From the NCBI GenBank assembly GCA_020635905.1, contig JACJYV010000004.1:62001-126000 (forward strand): a DNA stretch of 64,000 nucleotides. The letters run 5' to 3'. The stretch's first letter is position 1, and the number at the start of each line of letters is the position of its first letter. The DNA comes from Bacteroidia bacterium. Lineage in GTDB: Bacteria > Bacteroidota > Bacteroidia > J057 > JADKCL01. The position numbers and the translations under genes are program-made. Shown piece by piece: positions 35,777-43,159 of the stretch. The notes under the pieces were generated by a model. The model saw only the letters and a list, made by a program, of their open reading frames with translations. It was not told where the DNA came from and made no database searches.

Positions 35777-36526
35777 ATGGAAAAAATATCTCTAATTCTA
35801 TTGCTTTGTTTGTCTTTCGTAGGTTGTTATAGAATGGAATTGCTTCAATTTGAAAAAGGTTTAAATTCCCGTTCAGCGAAGATCATAAATGGCGTTTGCG
35901 ATTCCAAAGTGCCATTTATGGTTGGTGGCAAGATTGAAACTGCAAACCTTCTTGGTGAAAATGTCTGCATTATTAAGGCCCCCAACGAATCTGTTAAATA
36001 TTCCTACATTCTGGAGGAATATTCTACCCGGAAATTCAAGAGTTATTTTTTAACCAAATATTATCTCAATAATTATCTTTCAGAAAGTATTAATGGAGTT
36101 TTTATTTCAGCTAAGTCAAAAACATGGTTTTTAAAGGGACTCCAAAATAATAATTTAAAGGATTCCATTCTGGGTGGCTCATTTCATTGGAATCAGATAG
36201 AATGCCTTTATAGGTTGAATCAAAATAGATTTATGAATCCTGAGTTTAAGATCACCTTTTTAAAAAATAATAAAGTCTCTTTTTCAACCATCCTTTTTTT
36301 AGATGAAAAGAGAGCTCAGGAATGTTTCGTATTAGTTGACATTTTGAAATCTCCATTTGCATATACACCAAATAATAAAGATAAATTTATAGTTTCAGAT
36401 ACAACAGTTTGTGTGGATCTCGAAATATTTGATGATTTTCAATTCTGGACAGGAAACAATTTTTTGCCATCAGAAACTAAATGGTTTCCATCCAAAGACT
36501 ATGATTTTGGGGAAATTATGAAATAG
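35777..36526 (+). CDS. Putative immunity lipoprotein, unknown family
   Basis: A 249-residue protein with a lipoprotein signal (ILLLCLSFVGC). The mature part is beta-rich and AT-rich at DNA level (VPFMVGGKIETANLLGENVC, LDIFDDFQFW-like acidic segments near the C-terminus). It has no visible similarity to the two other lipoproteins of the region. It follows a broken RHS tip with an 8-bp gap. Immunity is inferred from position. Confidence 0.5.
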   Translation: MEKISLILLLCLSFVGCYRMELLQFEKGLNSRSAKIINGVCDSKVPFMVGGKIETANLLGENVCIIKAPNESVKYSYILEEYSTRKFKSYFLTKYYLNNYLSESINGVFISAKSKTWFLKGLQNNNLKDSILGGSFHWNQIECLYRLNQNRFMNPEFKITFLKNNKVSFSTILFLDEKRAQECFVLVDILKSPFAYTPNNKDKFIVSDTTVCVDLEIFDDFQFWTGNNFLPSETKWFPSKDYDFGEIMK

Positions 36527-36528
36527 GC

Positions 36529-36620
36529 AGTACATGGACCGTGGATTGGGATACCATGACTGGGATTCCGGATACATTTGAATACAAAACTGATGGAATT
36601 GAGTATGATGCCCTGCACCG
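36529..36620 (+). pseudogene. RHS core snippet
   Basis: The frame STWTVDWDTMTGIPDTFEYK and IEYDALHRP looks like a YD-repeat piece. It is cut at its end by the dispersed hairpin repeat that begins CACCGCCCACGCCCC. Confidence 0.5.
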
Positions 36621-36682
36621 CCCACGCCCCAAAGGCGGCGTCCCTGAAGAGACAAACCCTGTAAAAACGCGTTTCTTGCAAG
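36617..36682. repeat. Dispersed hairpin repeat, copy 2
   Basis: CACCGCCCACGCCCCAAAGG then GTCCCTGAAGAGAC (36640-36653), one base off the perfect palindrome, then CCCTGTAAAAACGCGTTTC. It interrupts RHS-like sequence. The rest of 36683-37052 holds only short open pieces (for example LTAKEATAVSLVVGSRVESS near 36910) that I cannot assign. Confidence 0.65.
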
Positions 36683-37052
36683 GAACGTCATTGATAACCC
36701 ATGTTTTGAAAATCCATCTGAATTCATTCCCTGAAACCGTCACCGAGTATGAGGAAGTTTCATTGAAGTAATGAATTTATTCGGGGCTATGGACACCATT
36801 GAATCCCTGAACGAAACGACCGAAAGAAATCAGTAAAGAATGAATATTTGGACTCATTATTACAATGCATCTGCAAAAGCTGGTCTAATTGATTTGTCAG
36901 GAGAAAACCCTTACAGCTAAAGAAGCAACAGCTGTGTCACTGGTTGTCGGAAGCAGGGTTGAATCTTCCCCTAAATCCAGTAACTTATACCCCAAAAGGG
37001 CTTAACGATTTGTTTTACAGAATTGTAGCCCGACATTTCTAACAGTAGAGTT

Positions 37053-37319
37053 ATGACAATGTTTATTGAAAATTATTACTTTGAAAACGAAGTAATTTCT
37101 TTGGAGTTTTTTACAAATAGCCTGGCAAAAAGCGGAGTTAGGTTTCATACAAAACCAACTACAAATGGTCTTATTTATTCTCAGGGGAATCCGGCAAGGT
37201 ATGTTCATTTGGTAATTTCCGGTAGGGCATTATCTCTTCGATGCATCAATAAAGAGACTGAACTTTATTTTGCAATAAAAAAAATTGTTCAGGACACTGG
37301 GCAATTAAAGCACCTTTAA
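37053..37319 (+). CDS. Small hypothetical protein, possible immunity protein
   Basis: An 88-residue frame (MTMFIENYYFENEVISLEFF ... IVQDTGQLKHL) with ordinary protein composition. No domain is recognised. It ends just before the third copy of the dispersed hairpin repeat. It could be a small immunity gene or a C-terminal tip piece. Confidence 0.4.
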   Translation: MTMFIENYYFENEVISLEFFTNSLAKSGVRFHTKPTTNGLIYSQGNPARYVHLVISGRALSLRCINKETELYFAIKKIVQDTGQLKHL

Positions 37320-37338
37320 CCCTGCATCACCACTGAAC

Positions 37339-37390
37339 TCACCGCCCACCAAAGGCGTCCCTGAAGGGATAAACCCTGTAAAAACTGGGC
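37339..37390. repeat. Dispersed hairpin repeat, copy 3
   Basis: CACCGCCCACCAAAGGC then GTCCCTGAAGGGAT (37357-37370) then AAACCCTGTAAAAACTGGG. Same family as copies at 33229 and 36617. Confidence 0.65.
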
Positions 37391-37404
37391 CTCTTGGGGA
37401 CAGG

Positions 37405-37662
37405 GTGGTAAAAAGGATTAAAAAGGGGAATATTCTTGCCCTGAATATCCTTGAAACGCAATATTTTGGCGCCAAACTCATGATGGAATCTCTTGCCAAA
37501 ACAGGGGAAAGTGATTACAACTTGATAGCCAATTATTGCATGACTCATGGTAAATATATTTTTCGGGCGGCTTCGATCGGTCTTAATGCTTTAACCCCAG
37601 TTATGGTACACGAAGAATTTTCCAGAATAGCTTATTTTTATAATCTATATTCAAAAAAATGA
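37405..37662 (+). CDS. Toxin-tip remnant overlapping its immunity gene
   Basis: An 85-residue frame (NILALNILETQYFGAKLMME, CMTHGKYIFRAASIGLNALT, FSRIAYFYNLYSKK) that starts right after the hairpin repeat, so its N-terminal part is probably lost. Its TGA overlaps the next ATG by 4 bp (ATGA). The look is that of a tip C-terminus; toxicity is unknown. Confidence 0.45.
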   Translation: MVKRIKKGNILALNILETQYFGAKLMMESLAKTGESDYNLIANYCMTHGKYIFRAASIGLNALTPVMVHEEFSRIAYFYNLYSKK

Positions 37663-37919
37663 TTTTCAGAAAAGATTTTCCAATTGTTTGGAATAGAAAA
37701 AACAGAGTTGAGCTGATTCTTCTTCTGAAGAATAAGTTTCCTGATATTGAATTGATAAAGGAAGGTGGGACTATTCTTTTTGTAAGGGAAGAAGTTGATC
37801 ATTCATTTGTTTTGCTTTCCCCAATTAACTCAAATTCCATAAGAATTACTTTTTTAAACGCGGACGATGAGTTGACCAAGGCGGCGATTGGTGTTTTGTT
37901 AACTTTGGACCCCAAATGA
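37659..37919 (+). CDS. Putative immunity protein, unknown family
   Basis: An 86-residue cytoplasmic protein (MIFRKDFPIVWNRKNRVELI ... AAIGVLLTLDPK), coupled by a 4-bp overlap to the upstream tip remnant. Size and coupling fit an immunity protein. No domain is recognised. Confidence 0.5.
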   Translation: MIFRKDFPIVWNRKNRVELILLLKNKFPDIELIKEGGTILFVREEVDHSFVLLSPINSNSIRITFLNADDELTKAAIGVLLTLDPK

Positions 37920-38119
37920 ATTTGTGTACTGTCTCCCAGAATACTGCACCACTACGCAAACACTGCAATATCGAGTCGCAATCCGCAACTCAGGCAGCCT
38001 GTTTAGTTGCAATTCAGCCAGTATGGGCTGTTCCTCCCTCATATTTTCAGGCGAATCCAAATTTGATTAGAAACTTAACTCCCATTATTCCTCCCAATCT
38101 GGGAACACCACCTCAATGA
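37916..38119 (+). pseudogene. Possible tip or core remnant
   Basis: A 67-residue frame overlapping the previous stop by 4 bp, ending PNLIRNLTPIIPPNLGTPPQ. It has poor protein character at its start and is probably a remnant rather than a gene. Confidence 0.2.
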
Positions 38120-38129
38120 TCCGTAAGGC

Positions 38130-39323
38130 ATGAATTATAAAATCATTATTCTTAGTTTATTGCAGTGTTTTTCCCTGGCAATTTGTGTAGGACAAAAAAG
38201 CCAATTTTGGACGCCAATAATGAGTGGCTGTAAGGCCCAACATCACATAGCCAGTCACCAGAAGGACTGGTATCTATTTTCAAGCTGGACCAGACGAAAT
38301 TCAAATCAAAGTTTTGAAGGAATCCTTTACAGATATAATCCTGACTCTCACCAGAATATAGACTCTGTCATTTTCGGAGGAATGCCTGGTTTGCCAGGTG
38401 ACCCTCAGGATGTATTAATCACGACCTGGGAAAGGGCATATTGCCTGGTTGATATGGTAAATGCAATCCCTGCGGCAGTATTGACAGAAATTGACACCAG
38501 AGGAAGGATGAAAGTTCTTCAGAATATTCAACTTAGGGGTAATGCAGATGAATTATTCCCTTTGGGCAAAAACCACATTATTGCGGTAACCTCTGACATT
38601 GATTTTGAAGACCCGGATGATCCGTTTGACTCCAGGAATATTTCTCTTTTATCAAAAATAAACAAAAAGGGGGAAATTGAAGGGGAAGCCCAATTTGAAT
38701 ATTTGGTAGATATCCAGAGCTCAGAGGGGTTTATTTACCTCCTAACGGGTAAAGATCCGTTGGGAATCATGCTCTACAGACTTGATTCAAATCTCAACAT
38801 TATCCAAAAAGACTCTTTGAATCACGAATTACCCAACTTCAAAGATGTGAATTTCCTCCATGCTCAAGGCAATGTAAGCTTCTTTTTTGGGATGGCGGAA
38901 TATGAGCAACCTGAGATTGAAATGCAGTATATGTATAGGAATTCGTCCGCAGGTATTTATATCCCCGTTGATGTCCATCGAAAGAAATATGAGCCCTTTT
39001 TCATCTGCTATGATCGAATTACAAAGAAGATTGCTCAGAAATCACTTATTGGGATTCAATCAGAGCAAAGATGTCGATTTTCCTTCATCATGGGAAAGGA
39101 AAATAGCAGGATTGGGGTGCACCTGGCGGCATCTGATGAAATTTATGTATTTGATTTCAAATCATTTGAGGTTGAAACAATCACGCTCGAGGTTTCAAAA
39201 GAGAATGTTTCATTTTTATCCTTTTTTGATATTACCCGCAATGAGAACGGGTGTTTTTTGCTGACAGGCGGGCAAAACAGACAGGATGGAATTGATTTAT
39301 TCGCTAAAGAGTACTGCCCTTGA
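38130..39323 (+). CDS. Exported protein of unknown function, possible beta-propeller
   Basis: A 397-residue protein with a signal peptide (YKIIILSLLQCFSLAICVGQ). The mature part alternates strand-like stretches (KDWYLFSSWTRRN, GILYRYNPDS, LLSKINKKGEIEG, IMLYRLDSNLNI, EIYVFDFKSFEVET), as in propeller proteins, with no catalytic motif. It is intact and longer than other genes in this region. It might be an envelope immunity factor or an unrelated cargo gene; I cannot decide. Confidence 0.55.
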   Translation: MNYKIIILSLLQCFSLAICVGQKSQFWTPIMSGCKAQHHIASHQKDWYLFSSWTRRNSNQSFEGILYRYNPDSHQNIDSVIFGGMPGLPGDPQDVLITTWERAYCLVDMVNAIPAAVLTEIDTRGRMKVLQNIQLRGNADELFPLGKNHIIAVTSDIDFEDPDDPFDSRNISLLSKINKKGEIEGEAQFEYLVDIQSSEGFIYLLTGKDPLGIMLYRLDSNLNIIQKDSLNHELPNFKDVNFLHAQGNVSFFFGMAEYEQPEIEMQYMYRNSSAGIYIPVDVHRKKYEPFFICYDRITKKIAQKSLIGIQSEQRCRFSFIMGKENSRIGVHLAASDEIYVFDFKSFEVETITLEVSKENVSFLSFFDITRNENGCFLLTGGQNRQDGIDLFAKEYCP

Positions 39324-39473
39324 CAAATTATGACCTATCTCCTTGAAACTGAATCTGTACCTTTCTCCAATTCATGAGGTAGACCTTATGTTTACCACGC
39401 GCCAGAAAGTTTTATTATTTCTATAAATTTGATAAATAGGCATGGTTTAAGGCCCGTAAAATAAACGAGGATA

Positions 39474-39944
39474 ATGACTGGAATAAGTAGTATTGTTTAT
39501 TCAGATTCTCATCCATTGATTTCCAGGAGAAGGTTTCAACTCTTGATGGAACAAGTCTGGCCAAAATTCATAATCGATGACCAGAAGGATGAGGAAGCTA
39601 CATTCTTTGAATTGATATTTTCAAAAGATGAAAACATGCTCTCTTACTTTGAAGAATACGCCTTTACTTCAAATGAACAAGGGGAATCGAGTATTTTTCT
39701 AATTGCGAGGAGGGCAGACCTTATTGACTGCCAAATCAAAATTCTTCAGGACTTTGATTCTTCAGATCAAAACGCATTTGAGCCTTACACCCGAAGACTG
39801 CTTTTAAGGGAGGTTTGGGCTTACAATCTTATTACCCCCGGGAGTATTGAGAAACACCCCTTTTCAAAAAGGATTTATAATCTTTTAATTGAATCTTTGC
39901 GTTTGGGGAATGCGGGAATTTCACCATCCGCTACAGCCCACTAA
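39474..39944 (+). CDS. Hypothetical cytoplasmic protein
   Basis: A 156-residue acidic protein (MTGISSIVYSDSHPLISRRR ... LRLGNAGISPSATAH) without signal peptide or membrane segment. The helical C-terminal half ends with RRLLLREVWAYNLITPGSIE and KRIYNLLIESLRLGN. No family is recognised; position suggests an immunity-type gene whose toxin is gone. The 150 bp before it hold nothing I can name. Confidence 0.5.
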   Translation: MTGISSIVYSDSHPLISRRRFQLLMEQVWPKFIIDDQKDEEATFFELIFSKDENMLSYFEEYAFTSNEQGESSIFLIARRADLIDCQIKILQDFDSSDQNAFEPYTRRLLLREVWAYNLITPGSIEKHPFSKRIYNLLIESLRLGNAGISPSATAH

Positions 39945-40046
39945 TTAGATTCCCCATTTAATCGGATAATGAAGCCTGCAAAAGAAGGGAGGAGGGACCA
40001 GATTTATTGATCAGTAGCAGGTTCAGTTACACCAGAAAATAATAGC

Positions 40047-40598
40047 ATGGAAAAAACAGGTTACTCCTCAATCTCATTCCTTTATTACCAAACCCCAGAA
40101 AGGTATATTGGATTAGATAATGTACCAACAGATCCCAAGTTGGATGAGATATTTACCCAGTTGGATAGCTTTGAAGAGTATTTACAACAATGTTCACCCG
40201 AAGATGTAGTGAAGCTGTTAATTCTCATTTTCAGGGACCAATACCCCAATTTGATGTACGTTGATTCCGGCTTGGTAGAGAAAGATGTCGAAAATGGAAA
40301 GTTAGTTTTCCTGGGATTCAAAAGAGACGATCTCGAAAAAGCGAATTTTGTTTATTTCCCAGGTTATGTCGATTCTGACAAAAGTGGAATTGATTATTTT
40401 GAGTTGTCCTTTAAGGCTCCCACGGTTATCAAGCCAGAATGGATCACAGAAGCGATGGGCAATGTGCCCTTTGAAATCGTAAATTCCGGGAGTGAATTTC
40501 TTCTGGATGTAAAGTCCGGGCCTATCAGCCAGATCAGTCTGAAAGCGAATGTATTGACGGTAAAGATCAATCCTGAAGATTATATTTGGTATTACTAA
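40047..40598 (+). CDS. Hypothetical cytoplasmic protein, possible immunity protein
   Basis: A 183-residue acidic protein (MEKTGYSSISFLYYQTPERY ... LTVKINPEDYIWYY). It contains EEYLQQCSPEDVVKLLILIF, then a beta-rich second half ending in a hydrophobic IWYY. No signal peptide. The family is not recognised. A toxin-like remnant follows rather than precedes it, so the order is not the typical cassette order. Confidence 0.5.
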   Translation: MEKTGYSSISFLYYQTPERYIGLDNVPTDPKLDEIFTQLDSFEEYLQQCSPEDVVKLLILIFRDQYPNLMYVDSGLVEKDVENGKLVFLGFKRDDLEKANFVYFPGYVDSDKSGIDYFELSFKAPTVIKPEWITEAMGNVPFEIVNSGSEFLLDVKSGPISQISLKANVLTVKINPEDYIWYY

Positions 40599-40662
40599 GC
40601 CAATCTGTACGATTGGGCATTTCTCCCCGGCGAGGTTTTCTTTGAGTTTATCTTCGATGTGA

Positions 40663-40917
40663 CCATGGATTGCGCTCACGGCAGAATCTATTGGCGAAAC
40701 ACGTACAATTATCGTTCAAAAAATAAGAGGGAAGGAAGTTTACGTTAAAGATCCGTGGCCATTTTCGATAACAAATGAAATAATTACCAATACAATGAAA
40801 TCTCTCTTGGAAACGTTTGAATCATTCGAGTCATTTAAGAATTTCCTTGAAAAAATTCCCAGTCACACCTTAATATTATTGGAAACCTGCTTCAAATGGG
40901 CTGCACCCCTACGCTAA
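40663..40917 (+). pseudogene. Toxin-tip-like remnant (IRGKEVYVKDPWP)
   Basis: An 84-residue frame without a proper start: PWIALTAESIGETRTIIVQK, IRGKEVYVKDPWPFSIT, then MKSLLETFESFESFKNFLEK ending CFKWAAPLR. The V-Y-V-x-D-P-W pattern recalls the end of papain-fold toxin domains, but no catalytic cysteine is left to support that. The end runs into the dispersed repeat. Confidence 0.35.
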
Positions 40918-41023
40918 CCCTGGAAAAACGCGTTCCCTATAACAATACTTCCGACAAATTCAGACCACCATTTTCCCCCAACTAAGAATTTTGGAGTAGT
41001 TTCTGTGATTTTTAACGGCACAT
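40903..41023. repeat. Dispersed repeat, partial copy 4
   Basis: GCGTTCCCTATAACAATACT, CAGACCACCATTTTCCCCC and TTTTGGAGTAGTTTCTGTGA with TTTTTAACGGCA match the second half of the repeat at 33229-33372 in the same orientation. The hairpin part is missing. It is joined directly to the MITE-like copy that follows. Confidence 0.75.
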
Positions 41024-41033
41024 AGATTTTCCA

Positions 41034-41139
41034 AGAAGCAATCTTGCATGGCTATTTGACCACTTTGGGGAGCTTTTGGAGTGCAAGATTGCTTCGTACC
41101 TCTTTGACATTCATTTAGAGACGGCCTCCATGTCCTTGC
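41034..41139. repeat. Diverged inverted copy of the MITE-like element of 10294
   Basis: Reverse complemented, it reads CATGGAGGCCGTCTCTAAAT, GAGGTACGAAGCAATCTTGC and CAAAGTGGTCAAATAGCCAT, matching about 10282-10388. The terminal repeat is degenerate and the other end is missing. Confidence 0.75.
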
Positions 41140-41204
41140 CCTGCAATTAGCGACAATTTGTTGTCGCGAAGTTCGCCGTCGTAACCTGACACCCAAAGCC
41201 GCAA

Positions 41205-41263
41205 CCCGGGCCAAAGGCCCCACCATGTAGCAGCTCGTAGCTCGAAGCTCAAAGCTCGCAGCT
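41205..41263. repeat. Inverted copy of the hairpin plus 7-bp array composite
   Basis: On the minus strand five heptamers (GCTGCGA, GCTTTGA, GCTTCGA, GCTACGA, GCTGCTA) are followed by ACATGGTGGGGCCTTTGG and CCCGGG. It is the same composite as at 25992-26077. It abuts the stop codon of proC. Confidence 0.75.
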
Positions 41264-42074
41264 ATTGACTTTCACTAATCTTATAAATCTTCCGGTGGGA
41301 GGTCGTAATTCCCCGGATGAGGGAAGAGGAAAAACCCTGGTGTTCCATTTCGTTGAGGCCGGCGATGGTGCAGCCCATGGGGGTGGTCACTTTGTCGATT
41401 TCGTACTCGGGGTGGTGGCCGGTTTCGAGCAGGAGGGCCGCGGCGCCTTTCACCGTTTGGGCGGCGATCAGTTGGGCCTCCTCGGCATGGAAGCCGATCT
41501 CGGTGCCGCCCTGGGAGGAGGCCCGCATGTAGCGCAGGGCAAAGGCCACCCCGCAGGCAGCCAGCACCGTGGCGGAGGCCATCAGTTCGTCTTCGATCAG
41601 CAGGGCGCGGCCCACGCACTCAAACATATCGAGCACGGGTTGTACCCGGGCCCGTGATTCCTCCGTGGCCGACACACAGGTCATTGATTCGCGGATGGCA
41701 ATGGCCGTATTGGGCATGGCCCGGAAAAGGTGGACGCCCGGTCCGGTCAGAGCCGCCATGTCTTTGAGACTGAGGCCGGTCACCACCGAAACAAGGGATT
41801 TGTCCCCCGCCTGCAGGGCGGGCAGAATCTCGCGGATCACCTCACGGGCCTGACCGGGCTGCACGGTCAGCAAAATGGTATGAGCGCCCCGGGCCGCGGC
41901 CAGGTTATCCGAAATGACGGTCAGGCCCCGGGCAGCCAGCCCTTCCAGGTGGCGCGTATTGCGGCGGGTCAGGATGAGGTTGTCGGGCTGGTAAGCGCCC
42001 GAAGCGAGCAGTCCCTCGGCAATGGCAATGCCGATATTTCCGGCGCCCAGGATGGCAATTCTGTTTGCATTCAT
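41262..42074 (-). CDS. proC: Pyrroline-5-carboxylate reductase
   Basis: A 270-residue cytoplasmic enzyme, the usual ProC length, catalysing the NAD(P)H-dependent last step of proline synthesis. The N-terminal Rossmann motif is IAILGAGNIGIAIAEGLL. The middle has TILLTVQPGQAREV, VSVVTGLSL and FRAMPNTAIAIRESMT. The C-terminal dimer and active-site part has QTVKGAAALLLETG and KVTTPMGCTIAGLNEMEHQG, close to the ProC signature. The downstream end meets a repeat; upstream is a possible promoter. It is a single gene flanked by repeat-rich DNA. Confidence 0.93.
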   Translation of the reverse strand: MNANRIAILGAGNIGIAIAEGLLASGAYQPDNLILTRRNTRHLEGLAARGLTVISDNLAAARGAHTILLTVQPGQAREVIREILPALQAGDKSLVSVVTGLSLKDMAALTGPGVHLFRAMPNTAIAIRESMTCVSATEESRARVQPVLDMFECVGRALLIEDELMASATVLAACGVAFALRYMRASSQGGTEIGFHAEEAQLIAAQTVKGAAALLLETGHHPEYEIDKVTTPMGCTIAGLNEMEHQGFSSSLIRGITTSHRKIYKISESQ

Positions 42075-42077
42075 GGC

Positions 42078-42108
42078 GAAAATTAGGCATTAATGGCAGA
42101 AGCTGCAA
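42078..42108 (-). promoter_or_regulatory. Possible proC promoter
   Basis: On the minus strand TTG (42106-42108), 20 bp, then TAATTTTC (42078-42085), a seven-of-eight match to TAnnTTTG. It lies so close to the ATG that the transcript would be nearly leaderless, which lowers confidence. Confidence 0.35.
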
Positions 42109-42149
42109 GGTTGGGGAGGGGGGAGGATTTAAACTGCGGTTGGCCTCTG

Positions 42150-42446
42150 AAACCCACCCCTATGGATTGATCCTTTAATACACCTGGTCATCAGAAAAGG
42201 TCACCTGGAAATTGGAGGGTTTTAACCCTACAATTGGCAAATAATTCAATCGCTGGGCAATCGTCAATAAGGTTTAAAACCTTCAATATTGAATCAATAG
42301 GGGTGGGTTTAAACCCGCCCCTCCAAATCCGCAATGAATGATCGGTCTATAATGCGACCGCGCTGCGGTCGGACCATCAACCATGAAACCCATGGCTACA
42401 ATAATACGACCGCGCTGCGGTTGGCCTTCATTGCCGCAAGCGGCAA
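42150..42446. repeat. ~298-bp duplicated repeat block, copy 1
   Basis: The first ~161 bp are bounded by AAACCCACCCCTAT and ATAGGGGTGGGTTT (inverted repeats, 42150-42310) and contain GGAGGGTTTTAACCCT. Then come two CGACCGCGCTGCGGTCG-type palindromes and a closing TTGCCGCAAGCGGCAA. No gene is seen. Confidence 0.85.
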
Positions 42447-42500
42447 TGGGGGATTATCAAATCAAACCTCATTGCTCTTTGCCTCAAGAGGGGAGGGTTA

Positions 42501-42798
42501 AAACCCACCCCTATGGATTGATCCCTCAATACACCTGGTCACCAGAAAAGGTCATCTGGAAATTGGAGGGTTTTAACCCTCCAATTGGCAAATAAATCAA
42601 TCGCCGGGCAATCGTCAATTAGGTTGAAAAACCTTCAATATTGATTCAATAGGGGTGGGTTTAAACCCGCCCCTCCAAATCCGCAATGAATGATCGGTCC
42701 ATAATGCGACCGCGCTGCGGTCGGACCATCAACCATGAAACCCATGGCTACAATAATACGACCGCGCTGCGGTCCGCCTCCCTTGCCGCAAGCGGCAA
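42501..42798. repeat. ~298-bp duplicated repeat block, copy 2
   Basis: Same order of parts as copy 1: inverted-repeat-bounded part 42501-42662, two GACCGCGCTGCGGTC palindromes, and TTGCCGCAAGCGGCAA at 42783-42798. Only scattered differences separate the two copies, which are offset by about 352 bp. Confidence 0.85.
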
Positions 42799-42829
42799 AG
42801 TGAGGACTGAGACGGGAATTTCCAAACCC

Positions 42830-42921
42830 CAATGGCCCTCTTTCGCGAGAGAGGGCAGCCGCAGGCGGGTGAGTTAAATGGCGCGCTCATTGCTCATTGC
42901 CCATTGCTCATTGCCAATTGC
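42830..42921. repeat. 46-bp dispersed repeat copy 2 and 7-bp array
   Basis: 42830-42875 repeats the 46 bases of 16776-16821 with one difference. Then 42887-42921 is a heptamer array (CATTGCT, CATTGCC, AATTGCT). Confidence 0.8.
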
Positions 42922-43159
42922 TCTCCCCCCTTCCCGGACAAAATCCCTCCCTTCACGGACACCAAACCGCCGTTTACGGACAAATCCCGGCGGGCCAATC
43001 CTGAATTGTCTTACTTCGAATCATATAAAAAACCGATATATTTAGTTCGCGAACGGATCAACCTCTTCGCCCGGCTGCGCCGGGCTTCAAAAGCCCATGT
43101 ATTTACAGAATCAACCCCTACGGGGGCACAATACTTTATGCAACTGAACCAATTGCAGC
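42922..43159. other. Leader region of the large-protein operon
   Basis: Holds three CGGACA-spaced short repeats (CCCTTCACGGACA, CCGTTTACGGACA), the perfect hairpin GCCCGGC-TGC-GCCGGGC (43069-43085), GGGCTTCAAAAGCCC (43083-43097) and CCCCTACGGGG. I see no exact TAnnTTTG promoter; the operon promoter must lie here or within the repeats upstream. Confidence 0.5.

Noticed and set aside
36529..36771. Complete small gene at 36541
   Set aside because: Its first part is RHS-like and the rest is the dispersed hairpin repeat; it is a chimera of remnants.
40663..40917. Firm assignment as a papain-fold toxin
   Set aside because: Only a V-Y-V-x-D-P-W pattern supports it; the catalytic cysteine and histidine are not present in what remains.
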